DNA of 64,000 bases. Source: Catenovulum adriaticum (lineage in GTDB: Bacteria; Pseudomonadota; Gammaproteobacteria; Enterobacterales; Alteromonadaceae). Location: assembly GCF_026725475.1 (NCBI RefSeq), contig NZ_CP109965.1, positions 2,356,001 to 2,420,000 on the forward strand, given 5' to 3'. The notes below the pieces were generated by a model. The model was not told the DNA's origin and did no database searches. It was given only the letters and a program-made list of their open reading frames with translations. Shown piece by piece: positions 18,332 to 28,172 of this stretch (its first letter is position 1; each line of letters opens with the position of its first letter). The position numbers and the translations under genes were made by a program.

Positions 18332-18407
18332 GGGGCTATAGCTCAGCTGGGAGAGCGCCTGCATGGCATGCAGGAGGTCAGCGGTTCGATCCCGCTTAGC
18401 TCCACCA
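18332..18407 (+). tRNA. tRNA-Ala(GGC)
   Basis: The 76-nt tRNA begins GGGGCTATAGCTCAGC and ends with encoded CCA. Anticodon stem CCTGC/GCAGG with loop ATGGCAT gives anticodon GGC for alanine GCC/GCU codons. First gene of the operon. Confidence 0.95.
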
Positions 18408-18431
18408 AAAAAATCCATTAAGTTCCTAAGT

Positions 18432-18510
<79 letters not shown>

Positions 18511-18549
18511 GCTTTTACCAGCAAATAAAACATTGGTAAGTTCCTAAGT

Positions 18550-18628
<79 letters not shown>

Positions 18629-18667
18629 GCTTTTACCAGCAAATAAAACATTGGTAAGTTCCTAAGT

Positions 18668-18746
<79 letters not shown>

Positions 18747-18785
18747 GCTTTTACCAGCAAATAAAACATTGGTAAGTTCCTAAGT

Positions 18786-18865
<80 letters not shown>

Positions 18866-18962
18866 ATATTAGGGTTAGTTAAAATCTGATCGTTTGATTA
18901 TTGATTTTCAGTTTCTTTTTTATCATACTTCATTATTGCACTTAATTTGTAACTCAATTCGT

Positions 18963-19565
18963 ATGATAGCCATCGCTCAGTGCTCCAACATAAAATTACA
19001 AAAAGCATTTACCCTTCTTGAGTTAATGGTCAGTTTAGCTGTTGTTGCAATCATTATGACGTTAGGCATCCCCAGCTTACTAGATACTTTAGTAACTAAT
19101 AGGGTTAACACTGCAATTGTTAGCTTAAATAAAGATATTATTAGTGCTCGTAATTTTGCAGTTAGTTACGAAAATAACGTTACTATCTGCCATTTAAATT
19201 CCAGCAAACAATGTGATAAAAATTGGTCTCAGGGCTACTCTATCTTTATTGACACTAACGCTAATAATATTTTTGATGCCGCAGATGATCAAATACTATT
19301 AAACCGAAACCAAATTAATTCAAAAGACACACTTATTTTTACCGATGGAAACTCAGTTCAATTTTCATTTGACGGGACCGTTTTGACTCAATTTTCTGAC
19401 GAAAACCTAGCCGCATTTAAATACTGTCCAAATGTCGCAGACTCAGAAAACTACGCTCGAGCCGTTATGCTTAATTTAAGTGGCCGCCCCAGAACATCCA
19501 AAGATATTGATAATGACAACAAAGACGAACTCAATGGCAATAACGATCATATCACCTGTTCATGA
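18963..19565 (+). CDS. FimT/GspH-type pseudopilin, paralogue 1
   Basis: Type IV pilus minor pilin-like protein of 200 aa. A 15-residue leader is followed by the prepilin site KA|FTLLELMVSLAVVAII. The residue before cleavage is Ala, where Gly is usual, but Glu5 is kept. The C-terminal half has the FimT-type segment GYSIFIDTNANNIFDA and an acidic end, DIDNDNKDEL. FimT proteins prime the pilus and can bind DNA in natural transformation. The ATG at 18963 is preferred over a TTG at 18894 because it gives a normal leader length. It is followed by a second copy and faces the pilV-W-X-Y1-E operon. Confidence 0.82.
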   Translation: MIAIAQCSNIKLQKAFTLLELMVSLAVVAIIMTLGIPSLLDTLVTNRVNTAIVSLNKDIISARNFAVSYENNVTICHLNSSKQCDKNWSQGYSIFIDTNANNIFDAADDQILLNRNQINSKDTLIFTDGNSVQFSFDGTVLTQFSDENLAAFKYCPNVADSENYARAVMLNLSGRPRTSKDIDNDNKDELNGNNDHITCS

Positions 19566-19670
19566 TTTTACTTTTTACTAAAAATAGTAACGATCTAAAA
19601 TTTATTTAAACTGGAAAAACGCTGATTATTATCCATACTTATAGCGGTAGCATTATTATGGATAATAAAC

Positions 19671-20237
19671 ATGCTGAATATAAACAAAGGATTTAGTTTA
19701 CTTGAATTGATTGTCGTATCTGCAGTCGTTATTATTTTATTAACGATTGGAGTGCCAACCCTGCAAAAAACGTTAGTGCAAAGCCGTATTAATAATCACA
19801 TTTATAATTTATCTAAAGATATTTTGTTAGCCAGAAACCATGCGGTCCATCATGCTCAACAAGTGATAATATGCCATCTAAATACACAAAATAAGTGTGA
19901 TAAACATTGGAGCATGGGTTATAGCATATTTATTGATAGTAATAGAGACGAAATTTACCAAGCCAATACAGATAAACTCATCTTAGAACGAGACTATCAA
20001 ACCTTTAATGACATTATTTTATTTAGCGGCAGCAACCAACTAACATATGATGCTGACGGCCACTTGAACGGTTTAAGTGGCACATTTAGATATTGCCCAG
20101 CGTTAGAAAATGATGAGGAGTATGCTAAAGCTGTGGTGATCAGTTTAAGCGGACGACCAAAAGTTTCAAAAGATATTGACGGTGATGGCAAAGACGAATT
20201 AAACCAAAAAAATAAACACATTAGCTGTAAAACTTAG
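19671..20237 (+). CDS. FimT/GspH-type pseudopilin, paralogue 2
   Basis: Second FimT-like pseudopilin, 188 aa, tandem paralogue of the gene before it. It has a short leader MLNINKG|FSLLELIVVSAVV with the canonical Gly and Glu5. It shares with copy 1 the CDKHWSMGYSIFIDSN-type segment, four similarly placed cysteines, and the ending SGRPKVSKDIDGDGKDEL. That ending resembles a DxDxDG calcium loop. ATG at 19671. It stops 35 bp before the convergent tapY2-like gene. The duplication is old, since the two copies differ widely outside these motifs. Confidence 0.84.
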   Translation: MLNINKGFSLLELIVVSAVVIILLTIGVPTLQKTLVQSRINNHIYNLSKDILLARNHAVHHAQQVIICHLNTQNKCDKHWSMGYSIFIDSNRDEIYQANTDKLILERDYQTFNDIILFSGSNQLTYDADGHLNGLSGTFRYCPALENDEEYAKAVVISLSGRPKVSKDIDGDGKDELNQKNKHISCKT

Positions 20238-20272
20238 GTGATTTATAGCGGTTTCAATAAGCTGAATAAAGC

Positions 20273-20572
20273 TTAAAGCGGATTTTTTTGTTCCAACTGT
20301 TTAGCTTGATTACTCGTGAAATTTTCTGCATAAGGTACACATTCGTATACATTTAATACATTTATTTTTCGCTGGCCGTCTGCCGCATAGACCCCGTGCA
20401 ATAAAAGTTCCCGCTCAGCATCTTTCGCCTTTTTATCTTCTTGTAATTTAACTAATCTAATTTCTGATTTATTATTTGAAAGCTCAACAAAACATTTAAA
20501 CTCTTGTGACAATGCGATTTGCGTATACAAAAGCGAACAAATTATTGTGAGCTTAGTCAGTATTTTTTTCAT
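20273..20572 (-). CDS. TapY2-like small secreted protein of the type IV pilus locus
   Basis: Small exported protein of 99 aa with signal peptide MKKILTKLTIICSLLYTQIALS. The pattern of two cysteines and the ending VYECVPYAENFTSNQAKQLE recalls the TapY2 family, which accompanies TapY1/PilY1 in Aeromonas and Shewanella-type pilus operons. I base this on memory of the family and on position just after pilE, not on an alignment. The ATG at 20572 is chosen because AAAGG lies six bases upstream; the longer frame to 20596 is not needed. Role unknown; perhaps a periplasmic helper of PilY1. Confidence 0.55.
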   Translation of the reverse strand: MKKILTKLTIICSLLYTQIALSQEFKCFVELSNNKSEIRLVKLQEDKKAKDAERELLLHGVYAADGQRKINVLNVYECVPYAENFTSNQAKQLEQKNPL

Positions 20573-20661
20573 GATAGACCTTTTTTGATTGTCCAAGATT
20601 AAATAACCTTAACCCGAGTTGAAGTTAAATACACACTTGAATTACCTAACAACTCCCACTT

Positions 20662-21111
20662 TTAGTACCAGCACGTACTAGTTGAGTCATTACCATCATT
20701 ATCTAAAGCAGATTTTTTTCCTAAATGATCAATACTAATGCTTTTACAACTAGGATCGTTATTCACCTGTTTTGATTTCGCCGTCGCACGTAATAAATAG
20801 CCTTGGGTTAAATCAGTACTGTCTGTGGTAACAACATCGATTGTATAAAGGCCCGACTCCACCACATACGGATCTGCCCCCATTCCTAATTGAGTCATAT
20901 CGGCGGTATAAGTCAATTGATCAGAAAAATATTCTTCTTGCCTATTCACAACTCTAACCAATTCACGCAATACATCACTTCGATAGCTTTGTGCATAATA
21001 ACTAACATAAGCTGGCGTCGCGACCGCAACTAAAATCCCTACAATAGCTACCGTCACCATTAATTCAATTAACGTAAAACCTAAATACAATCGAGGCTTA
21101 ATAAAATTCAT
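20662..21111 (-). CDS. pilE: type IV minor pilin PilE
   Basis: Minor pilin of 149 aa. Prepilin site LG|FTLIELMVTVAIVGILVAVA with Glu5, cleaved and N-methylated by PilD. The helix is followed by the pattern AYVSYYAQSYRSDVLREL typical of PilE-type minor pilins. The C-terminal Cys pair (PSCKSI and STCWY) forms the D-loop disulfide. Its ATG overlaps the pilY1 stop by one base (TAATG), so it is translationally coupled as the distal part of the minor pilin operon. The major pilin PilA is not in this window. Confidence 0.88.
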   Translation of the reverse strand: MNFIKPRLYLGFTLIELMVTVAIVGILVAVATPAYVSYYAQSYRSDVLRELVRVVNRQEEYFSDQLTYTADMTQLGMGADPYVVESGLYTIDVVTTDSTDLTQGYLLRATAKSKQVNNDPSCKSISIDHLGKKSALDNDGNDSTSTCWY

Positions 21112-24100
21112 TAGTGCTCCGTTATCCGTGTGTGTAATTTATAAGTTTTCAAGCCAAAATCTATCGCGCAATTGTCTCCTTCACAGGCTTCGCCTGGCTC
21201 TCCGGATGAGCCTTTAGCTTTAATAACACCAGAACCATCATCACCTTGGCCAACGCCAATAAACGATAATAAGCTTTCACCTTGTTCGTTTTCACCCGCA
21301 TAAGTGACTGGTGTATCAGGAATGCGATTGCCTATTTCTTTTTCTCTCCAATCATAAATTTGCGTGCCATAACTTAAATCCATGGCGTACAAACGGCCCA
21401 CCCCAGCCTTAATTTCGCAACTGTTTTGTAAAATAGCACTTGCTGGGGGCGTATAAGACGTAAAATAAGCAACCCCGCCAATAACTCGTGCTGAAGATAA
21501 TGATTTTTCACCCTGACGATTTAAATCAACAAACCAACCTTTTTTATTCGATAATCCATTAAGAATTAACGAATCAATCTCACTTTTACTATCAGCATTT
21601 GCAAAAGGGTCGTTCGTCATGTCGTATAACTGATCTAGCGTAATACCACTCCAGTTTGGTGCAGATTTAAATGATTGTGTAATAATATTTCTATCTTGGA
21701 TTAAATAAAGCTTATCATTTACCGAAGTTGAGTTCGGATCAGCACGGTTTCCACTTCCTAGCAATATCCCTTCATACGGAATTTCTTTTGAGACAACAAC
21801 AGAAGAATTTTCTTCACCTTCTACTGAAACTGTTTTTTTCTCATTAAAAAAAGTTCGGACAACTGTGGGTTCATTAAAAAATTTACGTTTGTTGTTGGCC
21901 TCTGAGCCTCCTAAACTAGCAAGTTTGAATGCACTCCACTGACTGGGGTCACTGCTAAATAAATCCATACGCCATACGTTTCCCCCTAAATCAGACGCAT
22001 ACAAGCGATCAACATAACCGTCAAAATCAGAGTCTAAAGCCGCAATTTTTGCTGGCATAGCATCTTGCATATTGACCTGAGTGTTTTTCCCTAAAGAAGA
22101 CTCAGGCGTAAAACTCCATAAGCGCTCACCAGTTTGCGCATCAACAATGTATACACCTCGTCCTAAATCAGTGCTGGCAGTAGAATCACTATCACTCACG
22201 TAACCTGCGCCAAAAATAAGCACAGGTTTGCTTGCGTCTTGTCCATTTAATTTAATAAACGCAATAGTTGGTTGTGCCCATGTTTGCGATAATGTTGGAA
22301 AATCACTACTGCCGCCTTTAATTGTCCACATCAAACTAGGTGAGTTTGGTGTTGTTACATCAAACCCAAAATATTGATTGCCCCCCCGCCTCATTCCAGT
22401 ATATAGCCAAACTTTATCGCCATCAGACGCATTAATTTTGCCATCCGGATCTTTAATATAGGCAATAGGCGATCCGTCCATGCCATAAACTTTCTTAGCA
22501 TCTGGTTGGTTATCTCTAAGTGCGTCTAAGTTCTCAAATAAAGATGTTGGTATGAACGACCAATCCTCAGTAATGCTTAAACCTTTATCGTTAAACATAT
22601 GTAAAAATCCCGCATTGGTGCCAATTACAATTCTCAAATCTTGGGTGTCACTGGTATTACCACCGTAATTAATCACTAAAGGCTTTGAATGCAAAGGATC
22701 ACCAAATAAATCAACACGAGTTTGAGTCGAATCATCATTATCTTCATTATAAATGTCTTCACCTCTCGCCCAGTTAATTAAATCAGCTTCTTCACCTGAA
22801 TTAACACCTAAAACTGTAGACAACTCTGGTACACCACTCGATAAACTGCTTGCAGTGAAAGGAGATAACTCTCCGCTGGCTGCGGCATTTGTGTAAATCG
22901 TTCTATTACTGGGTGTTACACCTGCCAGGTATTCTGCTACCCCACCACGAGAAACATCATTACCATCTGCGCAGTTATTACCTCCTGACGCACACTCAGA
23001 TGAAGCGCCCCAATAGCTATAGGCGTTATTATTGATATTACCATTCGTATCAATTGCGGCTTGGCCGTTAGCATCAACAATCACATTATTTTTAACTGAC
23101 AATTTTTTCAAATTTCCAGGCCAACGTGGGCTATCTTCCGGAAAAAACATAGAATAATAAACGCTATCTAAACTCCGCGTTTGATCAAAATTATTCGAGG
23201 CAACAGAGGGAGAGGTAAAAGAGGCACTTTCTTCAATAATACTTATCAGCGCTTTTTGTAAAGAATTAGATAATTCATCAGGATCGGTTGCGGCATAATA
23301 ATGACCGCCGCCATGCTCTGCTCCCGCTTTTAAAATAGGCTCTGCATCCAATGCGCCCGTACCAAAACCTATGGTGTAAGTTACTACATGCTGCTGCCCA
23401 TTCAACGTTGGATTTACATCATTGTTATACATCCAGTGAGATAAAACTGGCAAAAAACTATTATTCGTTTTTAAACTGGTATTTCGGTTAGGTAGTGCTT
23501 TAACTAAATCATTTGCATGCCCATCACTGACAGGACGACCATCAGTGATTAAAATAACATAACTTTCATTCCGACAGTTGTTACCAAAGGGTGAGATATA
23601 GGTACCTGACTTTTCAGCACCTAAATCCCTATCTGGGTAAATTTTATGATTTCGGTTTTGTTTACCAAATTTTACATTTAAACCACCATAATAACGATAA
23701 GCTTCATATAAAGTTTCGCATAGTGGTGTATTAGTTTCCGCCACAATCGCATCTATTGTGCTCAGCAATTCATCAGTTTGGCTGGACGTTCTAGTTTGAA
23801 TAGCTGATACGATTCTTCCACCATTATTACTATTACTCCCGTAACCATCTGTATTACGGTTAAATAACGCCAAACCAAAATCAACATTCGCAGTTGAATT
23901 AACAACGGATGAAATAGCCTCTTTAGCAATCGCTAGTCGGCTGCGGTCTTGTGTTCCAACTTCATCTGAACTGGCAGTTTTCCAATTTAAATAATTTCCC
24001 GTATATAAAGTCACCATAGATACGTTGGCAAAGTTAGCTTTCACACTCTGATATTCGCTATCGCTGTCAATATTGTTAGGATCGCTAACAAAATAATGCG

Positions 24101-24809
24101 TCTTGGTTTCTTTTTTATTACCCGAGCCTGTTGCATAACCATCAACTGGCAGGCCAGCGCCAATTGTATCTCCAGAGCCATTTTGTGCACCAAATTCACC
24201 AGGATTATTTTGATCAACCTCTAAAATATCACCTAAACAATCCATGACATCAGTAGCGTTCATCCCATTATTTTGACGTAAACTTTGCCAACTTTGTTTA
24301 TTTTTACCAGTTTCATAGTATTCGCCGACGCGATCCGAATAAAAACCTTGGCCACCTTCAATTAATTTATAATTCGAATAATTACCACCTGCTTTTTCTA
24401 ATTCAAAGCCATTAATTTTAGTTCCGTTGCTTTTGTGCTGCCATAAACCATATAAAGGAATAAAGGATTGATTACATGCATTAATTAACTCATTAAAACG
24501 TCGAGTATCGCCATCTGGTTCAGGTAATTGTTCTAAACCTGCTGCGCCGAAACTAAAAAATACAGCTCTATCATTAGCACCGTTAGTAAATTTTCCTGGG
24601 TAAACTTCATTTGGATTATAACCAGCTTTAATCGTTTCACTGGTTCTCATGCTGCCCGAATTATCAAAAATAATTAAAACCTGTGGAGCAGTACCTACAC
24701 GATCTGAAATGCTTCGCACATAAAGATCAATATCTTCAGCAGCTAAATGAGCAAAAAAGCCAGAGCATAGCAAACCAATCAGCAGCTTATACTTTATATT
24801 GTTAAACAT
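21111..24809 (-). CDS. pilY1: type IV pilus tip-associated adhesin PilY1
   Basis: Large secreted PilY1 of 1232 aa. Signal peptide to ~24 (AHLAA|ED). A von Willebrand A domain follows at once, with MIDAS DNSGSM at 49-54 and the later ILITDGRP strand. The C-terminal half is the PilY1 beta-propeller, with DLFGDPLHSKPLVI at its start and a DSDFDGYVD EF-hand-like calcium site near residues 926-934, followed by RLYASDLGGNVWRMDL. In Pseudomonas this site controls pilus extension and retraction. ATG at 24809 with GGAG upstream, one base after the pilX stop codon. It primes the pilus tip together with PilV/W/X/E. Confidence 0.94.
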   Translation of the reverse strand: MFNNIKYKLLIGLLCSGFFAHLAAEDIDLYVRSISDRVGTAPQVLIIFDNSGSMRTSETIKAGYNPNEVYPGKFTNGANDRAVFFSFGAAGLEQLPEPDGDTRRFNELINACNQSFIPLYGLWQHKSNGTKINGFELEKAGGNYSNYKLIEGGQGFYSDRVGEYYETGKNKQSWQSLRQNNGMNATDVMDCLGDILEVDQNNPGEFGAQNGSGDTIGAGLPVDGYATGSGNKKETKTHYFVSDPNNIDSDSEYQSVKANFANVSMVTLYTGNYLNWKTASSDEVGTQDRSRLAIAKEAISSVVNSTANVDFGLALFNRNTDGYGSNSNNGGRIVSAIQTRTSSQTDELLSTIDAIVAETNTPLCETLYEAYRYYGGLNVKFGKQNRNHKIYPDRDLGAEKSGTYISPFGNNCRNESYVILITDGRPVSDGHANDLVKALPNRNTSLKTNNSFLPVLSHWMYNNDVNPTLNGQQHVVTYTIGFGTGALDAEPILKAGAEHGGGHYYAATDPDELSNSLQKALISIIEESASFTSPSVASNNFDQTRSLDSVYYSMFFPEDSPRWPGNLKKLSVKNNVIVDANGQAAIDTNGNINNNAYSYWGASSECASGGNNCADGNDVSRGGVAEYLAGVTPSNRTIYTNAAASGELSPFTASSLSSGVPELSTVLGVNSGEEADLINWARGEDIYNEDNDDSTQTRVDLFGDPLHSKPLVINYGGNTSDTQDLRIVIGTNAGFLHMFNDKGLSITEDWSFIPTSLFENLDALRDNQPDAKKVYGMDGSPIAYIKDPDGKINASDGDKVWLYTGMRRGGNQYFGFDVTTPNSPSLMWTIKGGSSDFPTLSQTWAQPTIAFIKLNGQDASKPVLIFGAGYVSDSDSTASTDLGRGVYIVDAQTGERLWSFTPESSLGKNTQVNMQDAMPAKIAALDSDFDGYVDRLYASDLGGNVWRMDLFSSDPSQWSAFKLASLGGSEANNKRKFFNEPTVVRTFFNEKKTVSVEGEENSSVVVSKEIPYEGILLGSGNRADPNSTSVNDKLYLIQDRNIITQSFKSAPNWSGITLDQLYDMTNDPFANADSKSEIDSLILNGLSNKKGWFVDLNRQGEKSLSSARVIGGVAYFTSYTPPASAILQNSCEIKAGVGRLYAMDLSYGTQIYDWREKEIGNRIPDTPVTYAGENEQGESLLSFIGVGQGDDGSGVIKAKGSSGEPGEACEGDNCAIDFGLKTYKLHTRITEH

Positions 24810-24810
24810 C

Positions 24811-25293
24811 TTAACTATCTCCAGGAACTTGGCTGGCAACAGCCGTCACAACTTCACTTTTCGCTTGATTGTTTTTGCCGTATTGATGGTCAACTTTTAT
24901 TTCAAAGCGGTTACAACGAATGTAAGAATCACTCGCTTGACTCCGAGAAAAATGAGGGCAATTAGTCGGCTTAGGAATTAATGAGTCAGCTTCACCTCGT
25001 AAATTTTTACCCGTCAAATCAACCCCTGTCACATCATTATTAGAAGACAATGGATTACGACCACCAAAAATTGCATCGTTATGATGCGCTTTATCAATAA
25101 ATTCATCCGAGCCGCCTAACGTTGCATCTAAAGATACTTTTTTTGTCACCGCAGCATGTGACATTTTGGTATCTAGTGAGCTGTTATACATTAATGTCAC
25201 TGCTAAAGTCGTCAGCACTGTCATTAAGACTAAAGCAACAGCTAAAGCCGCACCTGATTGTTTTGAAGGCAAGCTTTTACTTAACTGCGCCAT
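24811..25293 (-). CDS. pilX: type IV pilus assembly protein PilX
   Basis: Minor pilin of 160 aa. The N-terminal segment SG|AALAVALVLMTVLTTLAV is the PilX type, which lacks Glu5 and begins with Ala after the cleavage site. The rest is a small globular domain with two Cys. PilX bridges the priming complex to PilY1. ATG at 25293; it overlaps the end of pilW by 13 bases and is followed one base later by pilY1. Confidence 0.88.
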   Translation of the reverse strand: MAQLSKSLPSKQSGAALAVALVLMTVLTTLAVTLMYNSSLDTKMSHAAVTKKVSLDATLGGSDEFIDKAHHNDAIFGGRNPLSSNNDVTGVDLTGKNLRGEADSLIPKPTNCPHFSRSQASDSYIRCNRFEIKVDHQYGKNNQAKSEVVTAVASQVPGDS

Positions 25294-26321
25294 ACTTCAG
25301 CTCCTGCATTAATAATGCTAATCGTATTGATCAACAGCAACCGTCTATAGTTATCATTTACGGTCACACTGTAACTACCTAAATCATAAGTTTTGGTATT
25401 GTTAACTCTCGCCGCTGGCTCTAATGCTCTAACGAGTATATGTACCTGGACCGATAAAATGTCATACCCATCACCTTCCCAATGCTCTCTAGTTAACTTA
25501 TCAGCTGACGCATAATAATTCACCACACCATCGTTATCATCGTCTATACCATATAAAAACCCTAATTGCTCAATACCTTCAACTAAACTAAAGCTTTTTA
25601 ATTTAGCTTGATTAGCTGTGCTATCTTCTGCTTTATATAAATATTTTCGCTTTAAGGTTGGTATAATTGCGTCTCCGCGCTTTTCTTCAGTAATATAGTA
25701 AATATGGTGCTGGTACTCAGCGATGAGTCCATTTTGAATATTGGGCGTTGGGTCAGAGCCTGAATAGAAAACACCTTGATTATCTGATGAGATAAAATAA
25801 TAACGACGATCACTCTCATTACCCGCTGTTATTTCTTGCCCTAAAATACGTTTTATTTGAATTGAATCACTGCCTGTTTTGGCATCTGTAATACACTTAT
25901 TATAAATTTCACTACTTTGAACATGTGAGCCCCATATATTTCGAAAATAAAAATCACTATTTTCAATGAAAAAGGTACGATTGTTTTCACCGCCGCCAAT
26001 ACAATCAGTGCCACTCACAGCAACCTTATTGCCATCAAATTGATTGAGTTGCACCGCTTGAATATCAGCACCTGAAGCTTCATGAATATTCATACCAGTA
26101 AAGCGTCCCCAATATCCACTCATCGCAATATCACGAGAAATTAAGGTTAACGCCAAGCGGCCATTTTCTTGCATTTCGCCACGTTGAACGGTATCACCAA
26201 CGGTTTCATCCGATACCATTAAAAGCCCAATGACCCCTGAAAAAATAAGCAAGCCAACGGCCATTACCACCATTAATTCAGTTAATGAAAAGCCTAACGT
26301 TCGCTGTTGAGTTTTTAGCAT
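25281..26321 (-). CDS. pilW: type IV pilus assembly protein PilW
   Basis: Minor pilin of 346 aa, normal for PilW. Prepilin site LG|FSLTELMVVMAVGLLIFSGV with Glu5. It is followed by the PilW-type segment ENGRLALTLISRDIAMSGYWG. It lies ten bases after pilV and overlaps pilX. Part of the PilVWX-Y1-E tip-initiation complex in the inner membrane and pilus tip. Confidence 0.92.
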   Translation of the reverse strand: MLKTQQRTLGFSLTELMVVMAVGLLIFSGVIGLLMVSDETVGDTVQRGEMQENGRLALTLISRDIAMSGYWGRFTGMNIHEASGADIQAVQLNQFDGNKVAVSGTDCIGGGENNRTFFIENSDFYFRNIWGSHVQSSEIYNKCITDAKTGSDSIQIKRILGQEITAGNESDRRYYFISSDNQGVFYSGSDPTPNIQNGLIAEYQHHIYYITEEKRGDAIIPTLKRKYLYKAEDSTANQAKLKSFSLVEGIEQLGFLYGIDDDNDGVVNYYASADKLTREHWEGDGYDILSVQVHILVRALEPAARVNNTKTYDLGSYSVTVNDNYRRLLLINTISIINAGAEVWRS

Positions 26322-26331
26322 AAATTAAGCC

Positions 26332-26877
26332 TTAATAAATATGCGCACTAAAAGTGACTTGCCGTCGTTTGTCACTCGCATCACCACACGCTTTCTCAAA
26401 ATCGCTACCACTATTTGCCGCATCGAGTGTCGCTTCACGACTTAACCAGCTCACGACAACTGTCACTAATCCATTTGAATGATCAATACAACCCGTTGGG
26501 TTTAATAAAGCAACCGTTTTCGATTCACTATTAGTTTGACCTTTTTTGAGCATCCAGTGCCATTGAATAGTGTCATACACGACTAATTGCGCTGAGCTAC
26601 ACCTACTCTCAATAGAGCAATCTTGGTTAGATTCAACTGAAAAAGCGGCTGTGCCGTAATCTGCGCCTTCATAACTTTCAAGCTGGTTTTTATTAAGTCT
26701 CATCCGCTCTAAAATATCATGAGCCATAAACATGGCAACAGAACGCTGACCTGCATCGACACTATTTCGCTTAGCTGTTGCTTGAGTAGCGACAGCACCC
26801 ACAATGCCAATCGCCATTACGGCCATTGCAATAATCAACTCAACAATGGTAAAGCCTTGTTTATTATATCGTTTCAT
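26332..26877 (-). CDS. pilV: type IV pilus modification protein PilV
   Basis: Minor pilin of 181 aa and first gene of the operon. Prepilin site QG|FTIVELIIAMAVMAIGIVGA with Glu5, followed by RSVAMFMAHDILERMRLN, the classical PilV segment. ATG at 26877. No clear sigma54 site was seen upstream, unlike the FimS/AlgR-driven operon of Pseudomonas. Confidence 0.9.
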   Translation of the reverse strand: MKRYNKQGFTIVELIIAMAVMAIGIVGAVATQATAKRNSVDAGQRSVAMFMAHDILERMRLNKNQLESYEGADYGTAAFSVESNQDCSIESRCSSAQLVVYDTIQWHWMLKKGQTNSESKTVALLNPTGCIDHSNGLVTVVVSWLSREATLDAANSGSDFEKACGDASDKRRQVTFSAHIY

Positions 26878-27227
26878 AATTTAAAAATAGTTTTTAAAGT
26901 TGTTTAACTTTTTGTTTCGACAAAATAACCTCTTAAAAAGCATAAAATAAGGGGCTAATGTACTGAATACAAAATATACAATAATATCTCGCATTTGAAT
27001 ATATAAAGCGTACAAGGCAGGAAGATAAAAATAGAAAAAACCCATATAACTAATGGATTTAAAGACAAAAATTGCCCCCCAACAAGGCTCAAATTGATAG
27101 CAACACGCGTTAAAAAAACGAGTGTTAAAAATAACTGATGAGGACATCGCAATCTCTCACTCTAACCACCCAAGTCTATTGAGTATAATAGATGAACAAG
27201 AGACTGCAAAAATATTCTAAGACAGGT
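26878..27227. other. intergenic region pilV-ispH, no convincing gene
   Basis: This 350-bp AT-rich gap must hold the pilV operon promoter (minus strand) and the end of the ispH unit. Two overlapping minus-strand frames of 65 and 88 codons are open. Their products are strings of Phe, Tyr, Cys and Leu without a ribosome binding site or family resemblance, so I do not call them. Confidence 0.5.
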
Positions 27228-28157
27228 TTAACGTAATTCTAAAGGTAATGAAAATACGACATTTTCTTCAATACCTGGATTTTCTTGAACTGACTGACCA
27301 CCTAGTGATTCTAACTTTTCAATAACTTGTTTCACTAATACTTCAGGTGCGGAGGCCCCAGCGGTTACCCCAACTGAAGCTGTATTTTCTAACCAAGTTG
27401 AGTCAATATCACTTGCGGTGTCAATTAAATAAGCTCTGCAACCTACTTTTTCAGCCAGTTCGCGCAAGCGATTTGAATTAGAGCTATTTTTAGCGCCTAC
27501 AACAAATACAACATCATTGGTTAACGCAAGCTCTCTAACTGCATCTTGTCTGTTTTGAGTTGCGTAACAAATGTCATCTTTTCGAGGACCCATAATTTCA
27601 GGAAATTTATCGCGAAGCGCATCAATCACGTCAGCTGTATCATCAACCGATAACGTGGTTTGCGAGCAATAATATAAATTAGATTCATCTTTAACTTTTA
27701 GCTTAGCGACATCATCTGCTGATTCAACTAAATAAATGCCACCCTCAGTGTTTGAATATTGCCCCATAGTGCCTTCCACTTCTGGATGACCATGATGCCC
27801 AATCAAAATACATTCAATACCTTTACGACTAGCGCGCGTCACTTCCATATGAACTTTAGTAACTAACGGGCAAGTTGCATCAAAAATCTTTAAGCCTCGC
27901 GCTTTAGCTTCTTGACGCACAGCTTGAGAAACGCCATGAGCACTAAAAATGACTATGCTATCGTCAGGAATTTCTTCTAGCTCATCAACAAAAACGGCGC
28001 CTCGTTCTCTTAAACCATTAACAACATATTTATTGTGTACCACTTCGTGACGTACAAAAATAGGTTTTTCAAATAGCTCTAATGCGCGTTCGACTATGCT
28101 AATCGCACGATCAACGCCTGCACAAAAGCCTCTTGGATTAGCAAGTTGAATTTGCAT
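27228..28157 (-). CDS. ispH: 4-hydroxy-3-methylbut-2-enyl diphosphate reductase IspH
   Basis: Last enzyme of the MEP isoprenoid pathway, 309 aa, converting HMBPP to IPP and DMAPP. The three cysteines that hold the 4Fe-4S cluster lie in PRGFCAGVDRA (Cys12), DATCPLVTKVH and DICYATQNRQ. The catalytic Glu lies in the TEGGIYLVE-type region. ATG at 28157 with AGGTGAG directly upstream. It ends the ileS-lspA-fkpB-ispH row, a standard gammaproteobacterial order. Confidence 0.97.
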   Translation of the reverse strand: MQIQLANPRGFCAGVDRAISIVERALELFEKPIFVRHEVVHNKYVVNGLRERGAVFVDELEEIPDDSIVIFSAHGVSQAVRQEAKARGLKIFDATCPLVTKVHMEVTRASRKGIECILIGHHGHPEVEGTMGQYSNTEGGIYLVESADDVAKLKVKDESNLYYCSQTTLSVDDTADVIDALRDKFPEIMGPRKDDICYATQNRQDAVRELALTNDVVFVVGAKNSSNSNRLRELAEKVGCRAYLIDTASDIDSTWLENTASVGVTAGASAPEVLVKQVIEKLESLGGQSVQENPGIEENVVFSLPLELR

Positions 28158-28172
28158 ATCTCACCTGTAATA

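Noticed and set aside
26881..27152. Two overlapping hydrophobic minus-strand frames (65 and 88 codons)
   Set aside because: Phe/Tyr/Cys-rich products of AT-rich DNA, no ribosome binding site, no recognisable family; described only as an intergenic region.
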